From positions 1 through 64,000 of the forward strand of contig DVFP01000027.1 in assembly GCA_018713145.1 (NCBI GenBank): DNA of 64,000 nucleotides. Direction: 5' to 3'. Under the pieces are notes generated by a model. It did not search any database, was not told the origin of the DNA, and was given only the letters and a program-made list of their open reading frames with translations. Source of the stretch: Candidatus Scybalocola faecavium (GTDB lineage: Bacteria; Bacillota; Clostridia; Lachnospirales; Lachnospiraceae). Shown piece after piece: positions 27,552 through 35,261 of the stretch; positions within the stretch are counted from its first letter, which is position 1; each line of letters starts with the position of its first letter. The position numbers and the translations under genes were made by a program.

Positions 27552-28862
27552 TCAGTCAGCAACAGCTTCCTCAGACTTTGTGGTCAGATCCTGGCAGAAC
27601 TGCTCCGGTGTGATAGCACCGTTGACTAACTGTACAAGATCATTGGCAAATAGGTCATTTGCCACAGAGTCTACCATGATGGACGCGATGGAAGGAACGA
27701 TGGTCGTATCTTCCGTTACCAGCTTAGTCTGTGCCTTTACCAGAGGATCCGCATCCAGCTTAGCTAAAAATTCATCGCTGTATTCCATATGAGGAATCTG
27801 GCAGCCTTCTGTTAAAGCGAAGGTTTCCAGTTCTTCCTGAGAATAAATAAATGCCAGGAACGCAAGGGCACATTCTTTTTCTTCATCGGTTCCGCCGGTG
27901 GTCATGGTCCAGCGTCCGTAGATTCTTGTGTTGCAGATAGCAACATTACCTGGATAATAATCGGCCTTAACATTAGCGCCGTCAAAGTTATTGGACCAGT
28001 TTCCTGAAGAATCTGCTGAAAACTCAGAGTTCATCCAGGAACCATTAAAGATCACTGCAGACTGCTCAGACATAAATCCATTGGCAGCATCTGCGTAAGC
28101 AGCGCCTACAGAGTTGGAAGCAGCGTTTGTATCCCAGATTTCTTTCAGCTTGGTCACTGCGTTAATAATAGGCTCCTGATTAAAATCGTATAATTTCTCT
28201 CCGTCATACTGCTGGAGCAGCTCAGCGCCGCCTTCCTCATTAGCAATGAGAGCGGTTAAGAACAGCATGGAAGTCCATGCATTATCCACAGTCTGGAAAG
28301 CCAGCTTATTATCTCCAAGAGATTCTACAAATTCATCCACGCTCATATCCACAATGTTCTTATCCGGGCTGTACATAGCTGAGTTATAGTAGCTTCCCAT
28401 ATTGGAAAGGGTAATGACAGGAACGGAAAGGATGTCTCCATTTTCCTGGGTACAATATTCCACAGAAGCATCCAGGCACAGATCCATGATCTCAGGATGT
28501 TCTTCAAGGAAATCGTTCATGGGATAGTACAGATTATTGGGGATCAGTACAGTGTTGGCCCACTCTGTCGTTACACCGGCAATCAGCGTAGGGATCTCTC
28601 CCGCCTGAGCCAACTGGGACATCTTATCAAGATAAGAAGCCTCAACAACCTCTTCCAGCTCAATACGGTACTTTCCCGCGTTCTGTTCATTAAACCGTTC
28701 TACTGCCGGTTCAAAATAAACTGCGCCAACATTCTCCCCCACATAATATGTCGACAATGTTAAAACGATCTCTTTCCCGGTAGACGCTCCGTCATCTGCG
28801 GATGCATCGCTTCCGGAAGCCGTGTCACCGGATGATCTTATTCCGGGTTTTTTCACTAACAT
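27552..28862 (-). pseudogene. sugar-binding protein (SBP) lacking its signal peptide
   Basis: A CUT1-type extracellular solute-binding protein, complete from the Ser/Asp/Gly-rich linker (SGDTASGSDASADDG) through the mature domain (WANTVLIPNNLYYPMNDFL, shortened here; ALAFLAFIYSQEELE). The hydrophobic signal and lipobox Cys that must precede the linker are gone. In their place the DNA upstream encodes, in another frame, the HTH of a LacI-type regulator. The apparent ATG at 28862 lies inside that regulator frame and has no ribosome binding site. Even if made, the protein would stay in the cytosol. Confidence 0.85.
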
Positions 28863-28944
28863 CCGGATACCCGTTTAATGCATGGGATACCGTTGTAATA
28901 GAAACGCCCGCCTTGCGGGCCACATCCTTTATAGTTGTTACCAT
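28825..28944 (-). pseudogene. LacI-family regulator truncated to its HTH
   Basis: Translation from ATG 28944 (good GGTAGGAAT site) gives MVTTIKDVARKAGVSITTVS, HALNGYPDVSEKTRNKIIR and then TGA at 28827-28825, 39 residues. This is a perfect LacI HTH plus the start of the hinge region; the about 290-residue sugar-binding domain is missing. The stop arises because the frame runs into the binding-protein gene. A free HTH without the dimerising domain would bind DNA poorly. Confidence 0.85.
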
Positions 28945-29000
28945 ATATTCCTACCAGCCGGGCATCCCCGGCTTTTTCTCCTCTCTCCGTTGTCCGCCCG

Positions 29001-29230
29001 GCTGCTTGGCAGGCGTATCTTTGGCAGTTCGCGGCTAGGCCGCTCCCTGTCCGTTGCCTGCCAAATATCTGAGCGGCTGTGCAAGCGAGCTTGCCCCTCC
29101 GCCCAGCTGCTTGGCAGGCGTATCTCCGGCAGTTCGCGGCTATGCCGCTCCCTGTCCGTTGCCTGCCAAATATTTGAGCGGCTGTGCAAGCGAGCTTGCC
29201 CCTCCGCCCAGCTGCTTGGCAGGCGTATCG
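29001..29230. repeat. 105-bp tandem repeat, 2.2 copies
   Basis: The block starting GCTGCTTGGCAGGCGTATC begins at 29001, 29106 and 29211, i.e. two full 105-bp units and 20 bp of a third. Each unit contains internal inverted repeats (GCCTGCCAA with TTGGCAGGC; GCAAGCGAGCTTGC). Substitutions between the two units are few. Confidence 0.9.
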
Positions 29231-29233
29231 CGC

Positions 29234-29278
29234 AAAAAAATAAGGAGAGTATTCATTATTGCTAACGATACTCTCCTT
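29234..29278 (-). terminator. intrinsic terminator of the candidate ncRNA
   Basis: Stem AAGGAGAGTAT (29242-29252) with ATACTCTCCTT (29268-29278), an 11-bp perfect stem followed on the minus strand by seven T residues. Confidence 0.85.
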
Positions 29279-29523
29279 ACAAGACTATTGAATCCATTGG
29301 ACTTTACCTCTTCTTTCGCTGAATTCTTTAATCTTCTTTAAAATAACTCTCCTGATACTTTTATTACTTTCAGACGAACCGGATTCTTTTTTCTAAAATA
29401 AAACCTGATTTACTGAGTTGATAAAAAATATAAGGTGAAATTTTAAAGCTTTTTTGGATTTTAACTTACGTCTTCGGTGGTCCGTACCTCTCTTTCGCTT
29501 TATTTTTACGAGTTCCTTTTGAT
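29234..29523 (-). ncRNA. candidate non-coding RNA of about 280-290 nt
   Basis: A transcript from the perfect minus promoter would start near 29523 and end at the hairpin 29242-29278 plus T run. No start codon with a ribosome binding site opens a frame longer than a few codons. It contains a 20-nt imperfect direct repeat: AGCGAAAGAGAGGTACGGACC (first 20 bases near 29488-29468) and AGCGAAAGAAGAGGTAAAGT (near 29325-29300). AGGAGAGT occurs twice and could pair alternatively with the terminator arm ACTCTCCT. It could be a free small RNA or the attenuated leader of the old sugar operon. No known Rfam class was recognised. Confidence 0.5.
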
Positions 29524-29529
29524 GGTTTT

Positions 29530-29558
29530 ATTATACCTTTTAACCTTGTAATTGTCAA
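29530..29558 (-). promoter_or_regulatory. perfect sigma-A promoter TTGACA-17-TATAAT
   Basis: On the minus strand TTGACA (29558-29553) and TATAAT (29535-29530) are separated by exactly 17 bp. It lies about 75 bp after the flippase stop codon and points to the gene-free region. Confidence 0.88.
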
Positions 29559-29635
29559 TACTTTTTTATTTGTTTTTATCAAAAATTTTATAAATCTTTT
29601 CTTTTCTTTAAATTATCAGACGATACCTTCTCGGA

Positions 29636-31186
29636 CTACTTCCATTCCAGACTTTTAGTGACTGTCAAACCCATCATATAAACGACGGCCATACACCCGC
29701 AGGGTATCAAAAGGACTGCCATTTGAGGCAGGGACGCTGCGCTTAAAATATACCGGTAAACAGCCAGGGAGACATACCCGGCAGCAGATACACAGATGGC
29801 TGGAAGGACCAGGGACTTCATTACGCTAAAAAACAGGCCGCACAGTTTAAAGATCCGGAAAGTATGAAGTCCGCACAAAAGGAGGCTGGCCAAAAGCATA
29901 CCCCAAAAATATCCGGTAATTCCCATTTTGGGAACTAAAATCACAACGCAGAAAATCCGTACACCAACAGAAAGTACATTGTGAAGCAGGGTCAGCCGGG
30001 TCTTTCCCAACCCGTTAAGCACACTGGCCAATGCGGCGGACATATAAATAAACGGACACAAAAGGGCAAAGGACGTTAAAAACTGCCCGGCCATTTCATC
30101 CTTAAAAAAGACCATTCCCAGGCTGTTTCCGTACAAAACAAAAATGCTCATACTGAAAATACCGATCAACAGACAGTAGTGGATGCTTTTGGATACCGCC
30201 CGCTTTACAAGTCCATAGTCGTTTTTGGCCGCAGCCTCGGCCACGGTGGGCAAAAGCATGGAAGCAAGGGCATTCGTCAAGGTAGATGGGAATGTAATAA
30301 AAGGCATAGCCATACCGGTGACAACGCCGTAGATCTCCATGGCCTCCCCGGAAGCCGTATAGTACAGTTTCAGCATAGACGGAATCAAAATCGACTCTAT
30401 ACTTTGTAAAACGGTTAAGGAAAGCCGGTTTATTGTCAGGGGAAGAGCATCTCCCATAAGCTGGCGGAATAAAAAATGTCCGGAAGCTGTTTCATTTTCT
30501 CTATTTGCCTGTTTTTTTTCAAGCCTGGCCTGAAGGCGCTTTACATGGATCTTATAAGAAATCAATGTATAAATACAGGAAATCCCATCCCCGGCCACCA
30601 TGCCCCACACGGCTAAAACAGCTCCGGTCTCACTGCCGTAAAACAAAGATACCGATAAAATATAGATTGCCGATACACGGCAGATCTGTTCAATGAGCTG
30701 AGAAATCCCGGGAACAAGCGTCTGCTTTGTGCCGTAAAAATATCCCAGGACACAAGAATGGGCTGTGGAAAAGGGAATCACAAATGCCAGGACCTTGAGA
30801 CATTCCTTACATCCAGGCTCTTTTAAAATATATATACTCACCGGACCGGCCAGGAAATAAACACCGGCAGCCAAGATACAGGCCAGCGCCATACTGGTGC
30901 ATACCCCGATCCGCACAAGACGCCGGATATTCCCATGGCGGCCCTGGCCTCCATAAGCCGCAGTCAGCCTGGAAAGGGCGGTTTCGATCCCTGAGCAGCA
31001 CACGGCATTGCATACCATAAACACAGGGAAGATCAGCTGATAGATGCCCATCTGTCCGGCACCGATGGTATTTGCTAAAAATACCCGGTTATAAAGTCCC
31101 AGGATCCGGGTAATGATCCCTGCAGCCGCCAGGATCACCGTTCCTCGTAAAATCTGTGTTTTCAGTGATACCCCTGATACTTCCAT
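29636..31186 (-). CDS. SpoVB/MurJ-like polysaccharide flippase (MVF/MATE-type)
   Basis: A 516-residue membrane protein with about 14 TM helices, starting LKTQILRGTVILAAAGIITR as in SpoVB-type lipid-linked oligosaccharide flippases of Firmicutes. Such proteins move cell-wall or spore-cortex precursors across the membrane. ATG 31186 with GGGGGAATAGGG is preferred; the frame is open 25 codons further but without a site or homology. No polysaccharide genes adjoin it. It could be SpoVB itself or a housekeeping paralogue. Confidence 0.85.
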   Translation of the reverse strand: MEVSGVSLKTQILRGTVILAAAGIITRILGLYNRVFLANTIGAGQMGIYQLIFPVFMVCNAVCCSGIETALSRLTAAYGGQGRHGNIRRLVRIGVCTSMALACILAAGVYFLAGPVSIYILKEPGCKECLKVLAFVIPFSTAHSCVLGYFYGTKQTLVPGISQLIEQICRVSAIYILSVSLFYGSETGAVLAVWGMVAGDGISCIYTLISYKIHVKRLQARLEKKQANRENETASGHFLFRQLMGDALPLTINRLSLTVLQSIESILIPSMLKLYYTASGEAMEIYGVVTGMAMPFITFPSTLTNALASMLLPTVAEAAAKNDYGLVKRAVSKSIHYCLLIGIFSMSIFVLYGNSLGMVFFKDEMAGQFLTSFALLCPFIYMSAALASVLNGLGKTRLTLLHNVLSVGVRIFCVVILVPKMGITGYFWGMLLASLLLCGLHTFRIFKLCGLFFSVMKSLVLPAICVSAAGYVSLAVYRYILSAASLPQMAVLLIPCGCMAVVYMMGLTVTKSLEWK

Positions 31187-31388
31187 CCCTATTCCCCCGG
31201 CAGCAGCTCTTTGTGTAAAATATATTCTTTTCCAGGCAAAATAATGCCCATACATTGACACAGAAAAAATTTAGTGCTACCGTAATATCATAATAAGTTG
31301 CCCCACATATGGGCATGAGCCATGGATTGCTCTGCACTTCCTGCTCCCGCGATCCTAAAAACACATAATAGAGAGGAACTTTCCACGT
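31187..31388. other. divergent spacer flippase-AEC transporter with repeat A
   Basis: No gene seen. It contains repeat A copy 2 (31296-31364), ending 24 nt before the AEC start. No clear promoter box was recognised. Confidence 0.4.
31296..31364 (+). repeat. dispersed repeat A, copy 2
   Basis: A 69-bp copy, same orientation and length as 5374-5442, with scattered substitutions in GGATTGCTCTGCACTTCCTG. It lies directly upstream of the AEC transporter. Confidence 0.75.
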
Positions 31389-32348
31389 ATGAATAATTTT
31401 ATTTTCAGCTTAAATGCCACAATTCCCATATTCATCCTTATTGTCCTGGGATGGATCCTGATGCGGCTGGGCATCCTTACAAAAGGCTTTAACAGCGCAG
31501 CCGACAAATATGTTTTTAAAGTAGCTCTGCCGGTACTTCTTTTCCACGATATTGCCACAGCCGACATCCGCCAGGACTTTGATGCCAGTTTTTTCTTTTT
31601 TTGTATGATCTCCACAGCGCTTATGTTTATTGGCGTATGGTTTTTTACCAGTATTTTTATGAAGGATAAAACCATGGTAGGAGCTTTTGCCCAGGCCAGC
31701 GCCAGAGGCAGCGCAGCGGTCCTTGGCATTGCCTTTGTAAATAATATTTACGGTTCCTCAGGTATGGCCCCTATGATGATCGTAGCCGCTGTCCCTTTAT
31801 ATAATATTTTCTCCGTGATCATCCTTTCCGTATGCTCTAACGATAAAAGCGCTGACCGGGGACATCAGATCCGCAATACTTTTTTAAATGTATTAAAAAA
31901 TCCCATTATCATCGGGATTGTCGCCGGCCTTCCATTCTCCCTCCTGGGAATTGATATTACCGGTCCGGCTTTTGCCATTCCTTATAAAGCTATTACTAAT
32001 ATTGCCAACACAGCAACCCCTGTTGCCCTTCTCGTTGTAGGCGCCGGCTTTGAAGGCCGAAAGGCAATAAAAAAGATCCGCCCGACTTTAGCGGCCACCT
32101 TTATCAAGCTGATCCTGCTGCCGGCAATCTTCTTCCCCGCAGCTGTGGCCATGGGTTTCCGCAACAGCGAGCTGGTCGCAATCCTTGTCATGCTGGGATC
32201 GCCTACAACAGTGACCTGTTATATTATGGCTAAAAATATGGGCAATGATGAAGTGCTTACCTCAAGTATTGTGGTCACTGCCACTTTGCTCTCATCCATT
32301 ACCCTGACCTTCTGGGTATTTCTACTCCGTTCCCTGGGACTGATCTGA
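31389..32348 (+). CDS. AEC family transporter (auxin efflux carrier fold)
   Basis: A 319-residue protein with about ten TM helices. The N-terminal ATIPIFILIVLGWILMRLGI and C-terminal MLGSPTTVTCYIMAKNMGND patterns are those of AEC/malate-permease-like carriers. Bacterial members move dicarboxylates or other organic anions; the substrate here is unknown. AGAGGA precedes the ATG. A palindrome TCCCTGGGACT/AGTCCCAGGGA (32331-32362) overlaps the stop codon and may act as a weak terminator. Confidence 0.88.
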   Translation: MNNFIFSLNATIPIFILIVLGWILMRLGILTKGFNSAADKYVFKVALPVLLFHDIATADIRQDFDASFFFFCMISTALMFIGVWFFTSIFMKDKTMVGAFAQASARGSAAVLGIAFVNNIYGSSGMAPMMIVAAVPLYNIFSVIILSVCSNDKSADRGHQIRNTFLNVLKNPIIIGIVAGLPFSLLGIDITGPAFAIPYKAITNIANTATPVALLVVGAGFEGRKAIKKIRPTLAATFIKLILLPAIFFPAAVAMGFRNSELVAILVMLGSPTTVTCYIMAKNMGNDEVLTSSIVVTATLLSSITLTFWVFLLRSLGLI

Positions 32349-32739
32349 TTTAGTCCCAGGGATCCGGGAAATAAGGCAAAACACCGGCGGCAAGAACGGT
32401 TCATATGTCAGATTTTCCGGCCAAACTGTATATATTTCACAAAATTTTCTGCATAAACATGCAAATATCCAGGTCTTTTTCTTCATTATTCGTAATTATT
32501 CACAAATTTATATGGTTTTTTCCAGAAGAAAATCTATGGTCATTTTTTTATTTTTGACAATTCTTTATTGACTTTTGAAATGTTTTATCACTTTGCCTAA
32601 TTTTTACAAAAATTTAATAAACTTGTACTAGCATTTTGGCTAAGAATGGTGTATACTAAAAATGTAAACTTTAGGTTGTTAAAGTATACGACCTATAACC
32701 TTTTTCCTTTGCTTCTCTAAAAGGACAGGAGGTGTGCCT
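32349..32739. promoter_or_regulatory. AT-rich leader upstream of the HPr-like gene
   Basis: No gene seen. A TATACT -10 (32652-32657) lies about 80 nt before the HPr-like gene without a consensus -35. The inverted repeat GTATACT (32651-32657) and AGTATAC (32683-32689) covers this -10, and AGGTT/AACCT arms flank the second half, so an operator is possible. A TTGACA at 32554-32559 has no matching -10. Confidence 0.35.
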
Positions 32740-32991
32740 ATGGAAAAGCAGGTTGTTGTTGGCTCATCGAGCGGTACATACCCAAAACCAATTTCGTTAC
32801 TCGTTCAAACGGCTTCACGGTTCGACAGCAGTATCTACTTACAGAAAGGCAACCAGACGATCAATGTTAAAAACATTGTTGGCGTACTCGGAATTTGTCT
32901 GAAAAGCGGAGATGAAATTACACTATATACATCGGGAAGGGATGAGGAGAATGCCCTCAATCGTATTGAAGGTTTTCTTTCAAAAATGTGA
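32740..32991 (+). CDS. HPr-like protein without His-15 and Ser-46
   Basis: An 83-residue protein that aligns end to end with HPr (PTS phosphocarrier): LLVQTASRFDSSIYL, NVKNIVGVLG and GDEITLYTSG. The catalytic His-15 is Tyr (GTYPKPI for GxHARPA), and the regulatory Ser-46 is Asn (NVKN for N[LA]KS). It therefore cannot be phosphorylated at either classical site. B. subtilis Crh lacks only His-15. No PTS enzyme genes are near. ATG 32740 follows AGGAGG; an in-frame GTG at 32734 overlaps that site. It is likely a regulatory protein, function unknown. Confidence 0.85.
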   Translation: MEKQVVVGSSSGTYPKPISLLVQTASRFDSSIYLQKGNQTINVKNIVGVLGICLKSGDEITLYTSGRDEENALNRIEGFLSKM

Positions 32992-33003
32992 CGGAATCAT
33001 TGC

Positions 33004-33051
33004 AAAAAGGCTTTGATGGATACGGAGATCCGTACTTATCAAAGCCTTTTT
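33004..33051 (+). terminator. intrinsic terminator after the HPr-like gene
   Basis: Stem AAAAAGGCTTTGAT (33004-33017) with ATCAAAGCCTTTTT (33038-33051), with further pairing of TACGGA/CCGTA inside. Confidence 0.88.
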
Positions 33052-33169
33052 GTATGCCTGAAACCTGCCGGAAATTTCCAGTCCGGCTTTTAATAATTTT
33101 TAAAAAAATGCACATAATTTTTTCACCATTTTCCCCTATAATATTCAGAGAGAAAGGGGCGACAGATAT

Positions 33170-33763
33170 ATGTCCAAAAAAAACTGGGTCACACTTATAT
33201 CCAGGATCATGACGATCTTTTTAATCATTGCCTGCATCATCCTGGCTATTGCCGGATATAAAGCGGGCATTTTTGAATCTGTAGATACGCTGCAGGCCTT
33301 TATTGCCAGTGCCGGGCTCTGGGGCCCCTTGATCTTTATGTTCATCCAGGCACTCCAGGTCATTATCCCCATGCTCCCGGGCTTTGTTACATGTATTGCC
33401 GGAGCCCTGATCTTTGGCCCCATATACGGTTTTATTTACAGCTACATCGGCGTGTGTGCCGGTTCTATAGCAGCTTTCTATCTGGCCAGGCGATACGGGA
33501 CCGGCCTTGTAAAAAAATTTATCAAAGAAGAAACCTATAACAAATATATGAACTGGCTGGAAAAAGGCAAGAAGTTTGATATTATCTTCCTTCTTGCCAT
33601 CTTCCTGCCCACTGCGCCGGATGATGTTTTATGCTTTGTCGCCGGTCTTACAAAAATCGGCTGGAAAAAATTTGTCATCATCATCCTTTTGGGAAAACCC
33701 TTTGTTATCGCCCTTTACAGTTTAGGCACTGCAGGATTTTCCCAGATCTTAAATTTTCTTTAA
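33170..33763 (+). CDS. TVP38/TMEM64 (VTT domain) membrane protein
   Basis: A 197-residue membrane protein with the VTT/SNARE-associated domain: an N-terminal TM (about 12-32), then ALQVIIPMLPGFVTCIAGAL, GAGSIAAFYLARRYG-like IGVCAGSIAAFYLARRYG, and FLPTAPDDVLCFVAG. Relatives (DedA/TVP38) are membrane transport or lipid scramblase-like proteins; the specific role is unknown. A run of Lys (SKKNW) begins the protein. TATAAT lies about 30 nt before the start with a weak -35. Confidence 0.85.
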   Translation: MSKKNWVTLISRIMTIFLIIACIILAIAGYKAGIFESVDTLQAFIASAGLWGPLIFMFIQALQVIIPMLPGFVTCIAGALIFGPIYGFIYSYIGVCAGSIAAFYLARRYGTGLVKKFIKEETYNKYMNWLEKGKKFDIIFLLAIFLPTAPDDVLCFVAGLTKIGWKKFVIIILLGKPFVIALYSLGTAGFSQILNFL

Positions 33764-33803
33764 TCTCTTTAGGATAACCGTTTCAGGGTGGGGACGCTGT
33801 GTC

Positions 33804-35177
33804 TTAAATGTCAAAGATCATCTCAAAAGGATCCTCTTTCGTACATGGAGGCCACAGTTTCAGTCCCGGTCCTTCCGGACTTCCGTTTTTCATAAAGTTG
33901 GTCCAGTAAGACACCATAGTCTCTGCCAGACAATCATCAGCTTCTGTGAGCGGACGCCAACATTCCTTTAAAGTTCCGAACATGTACCAAAGCTCAGAAG
34001 AGTGAAAGGCTCCCGCGTCATCTCCGGGAAGATCCCGCTTAAAATAATACACATAAGAAGGCTTATGCCCAAGCTTTTCCATTTGGAAGGCCCAGCCTTT
34101 ACAGCTCTCCCGAAGACGGCTGTGCTGGGACTGCGCTTCCTCAGGCGTAACGGTAATATCATTTTTGGTAGATCCGATCATGGTCGGTACGTTGGCCACT
34201 GCGCCGTTTTCTATAGCAGCTTCATAGGTCATGGTGCGGAACTTTCCGTTAAGGACAGGACAAAAAGCCAGTCCTTTTCCTGAAGCCATAAGTTCTCCCA
34301 CGATCTCATCCTGAATCTTTAAAAGATCTTCCATGGAAACCGCTCTCAGTTCTTCAAGAGATGACACACCTGCTTTTTTTACAACCATTTCCCCATACTC
34401 AAAAGCCTGCTCTAAGGTCACATCCTTCTGGATGATCACCGGGTATCCGGCGCCGCTTTGTAAGATCGCCTTGGCAAATTTTCCCTTGGCATAAGGCGTG
34501 GAAAGGAGGGTCTGAACGCTCATACATCCGGCAGACTGTCCGAAAATTGTAATATTGTCCGGATCACCACCGAAAGCCCGGATATTTTCTTTCACCCAGG
34601 TCAGGGCTGCGATCTGATCCATGATCCCGTAATTTCCGCAGGCCGCATCATCCTCAGCCTCCAGCCATGGATGGGCCAGAAAGCCAAAAAGGCCCAAACG
34701 GTAATTAATCGTAACAAGGATCACCCCTTCTTTTCCGTAAGCACCGGTGCGAAATTCCAGCTCATGGCCGCAGCCGCCCATAAAAGCGCCGCCATGGATA
34801 TAAAAAGCCACGGGCAAAAGGGGCTTGTCCTGAACCGAAGTGTTTTCCTCAGCCTTCTCTTCTGAGTCCAACGCATCCTCAGGCACCCAAATATTCAAAT
34901 AAAGACTGTCTTCAGAAATAGGGGTTGCAAAAACTTCCTCCTGATAAAATTCCTTGCCGTAAAAAGTATCCGGCGTATTGACTTCAATCTGAGGGCTGCG
35001 GCGCCCAAAAGAATCGGCCACGAAAACACCTTCCCATGGTTTTGGGGGCTGAGGCGCTTTAAATCTTAACTGGCCGGTGGGGGCCATGGCATAAGGGACG
35101 CCTTTAAACAAAACGCATCCATCCTCTTTTACCCCCTGGATCTTTCCGTATTTTGTTTCAACAATCATTGATGACAT
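33804..35177 (-). CDS. type B carboxylesterase (PnbA-like)
   Basis: A 457-residue alpha/beta-hydrolase. The oxyanion-hole motif is HGGAFMGG, the nucleophile Ser is in FGQSAGCMS, and a candidate catalytic His is in GAFHSSELWYMFG. It is of cytosolic type with no signal peptide. ATG 35177 has GGAGGT 6 nt upstream; the frame is open 16 codons further. It has its own promoter (35217-35245). It follows the YesMN-controlled glycan locus, so deacylation of an imported sugar is possible, but this is only a positional hint. Confidence 0.88.
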   Translation of the reverse strand: MSSMIVETKYGKIQGVKEDGCVLFKGVPYAMAPTGQLRFKAPQPPKPWEGVFVADSFGRRSPQIEVNTPDTFYGKEFYQEEVFATPISEDSLYLNIWVPEDALDSEEKAEENTSVQDKPLLPVAFYIHGGAFMGGCGHELEFRTGAYGKEGVILVTINYRLGLFGFLAHPWLEAEDDAACGNYGIMDQIAALTWVKENIRAFGGDPDNITIFGQSAGCMSVQTLLSTPYAKGKFAKAILQSGAGYPVIIQKDVTLEQAFEYGEMVVKKAGVSSLEELRAVSMEDLLKIQDEIVGELMASGKGLAFCPVLNGKFRTMTYEAAIENGAVANVPTMIGSTKNDITVTPEEAQSQHSRLRESCKGWAFQMEKLGHKPSYVYYFKRDLPGDDAGAFHSSELWYMFGTLKECWRPLTEADDCLAETMVSYWTNFMKNGSPEGPGLKLWPPCTKEDPFEMIFDI

Positions 35178-35216
35178 GCTCTTACCTCCGTCCTGTAAAT
35201 CATCACTGCACTTTTT

Positions 35217-35245
35217 ATTATACACAGTTTTACAGGCCGGGTCAA
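35217..35245 (-). promoter_or_regulatory. sigma-A promoter of the esterase gene
   Basis: Minus-strand TTGACC (35245-35240) and TATAAT (35222-35217) separated by 17 bp. It ends about 40 nt before the esterase start. Confidence 0.82.
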
Positions 35246-35261
35246 AGTATATTTCCGGAAG

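Larger units (their letters stand above)
28945..29635. other. gene-free region: tandem repeat plus non-coding transcription unit
   Basis: No protein gene seen. The left half (29001-29230) is a GC-rich 105-bp tandem repeat. The right half (29234-29558) is AT-rich and holds a minus-strand promoter and terminator. Open frames across the repeats are repeat artefacts. A small GC hairpin followed by T residues lies near 28955-28977 on the plus strand. Confidence 0.6.

Noticed and set aside
29001..29230. CRISPR-like array
   Set aside because: Units are adjacent 105-bp copies without spacers, and no cas genes are present.
28938..29341. Open frames with repeated amino-acid blocks on both strands
   Set aside because: They arise because the 105-bp tandem unit is a multiple of three; no ribosome binding site or known domain.
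29460..29490. Glycine-riboswitch-like string (GAGAGG and ACCGAAG) in the candidate ncRNA
   Set aside because: The rest of the aptamer consensus, including the conserved 3' strand, is absent.
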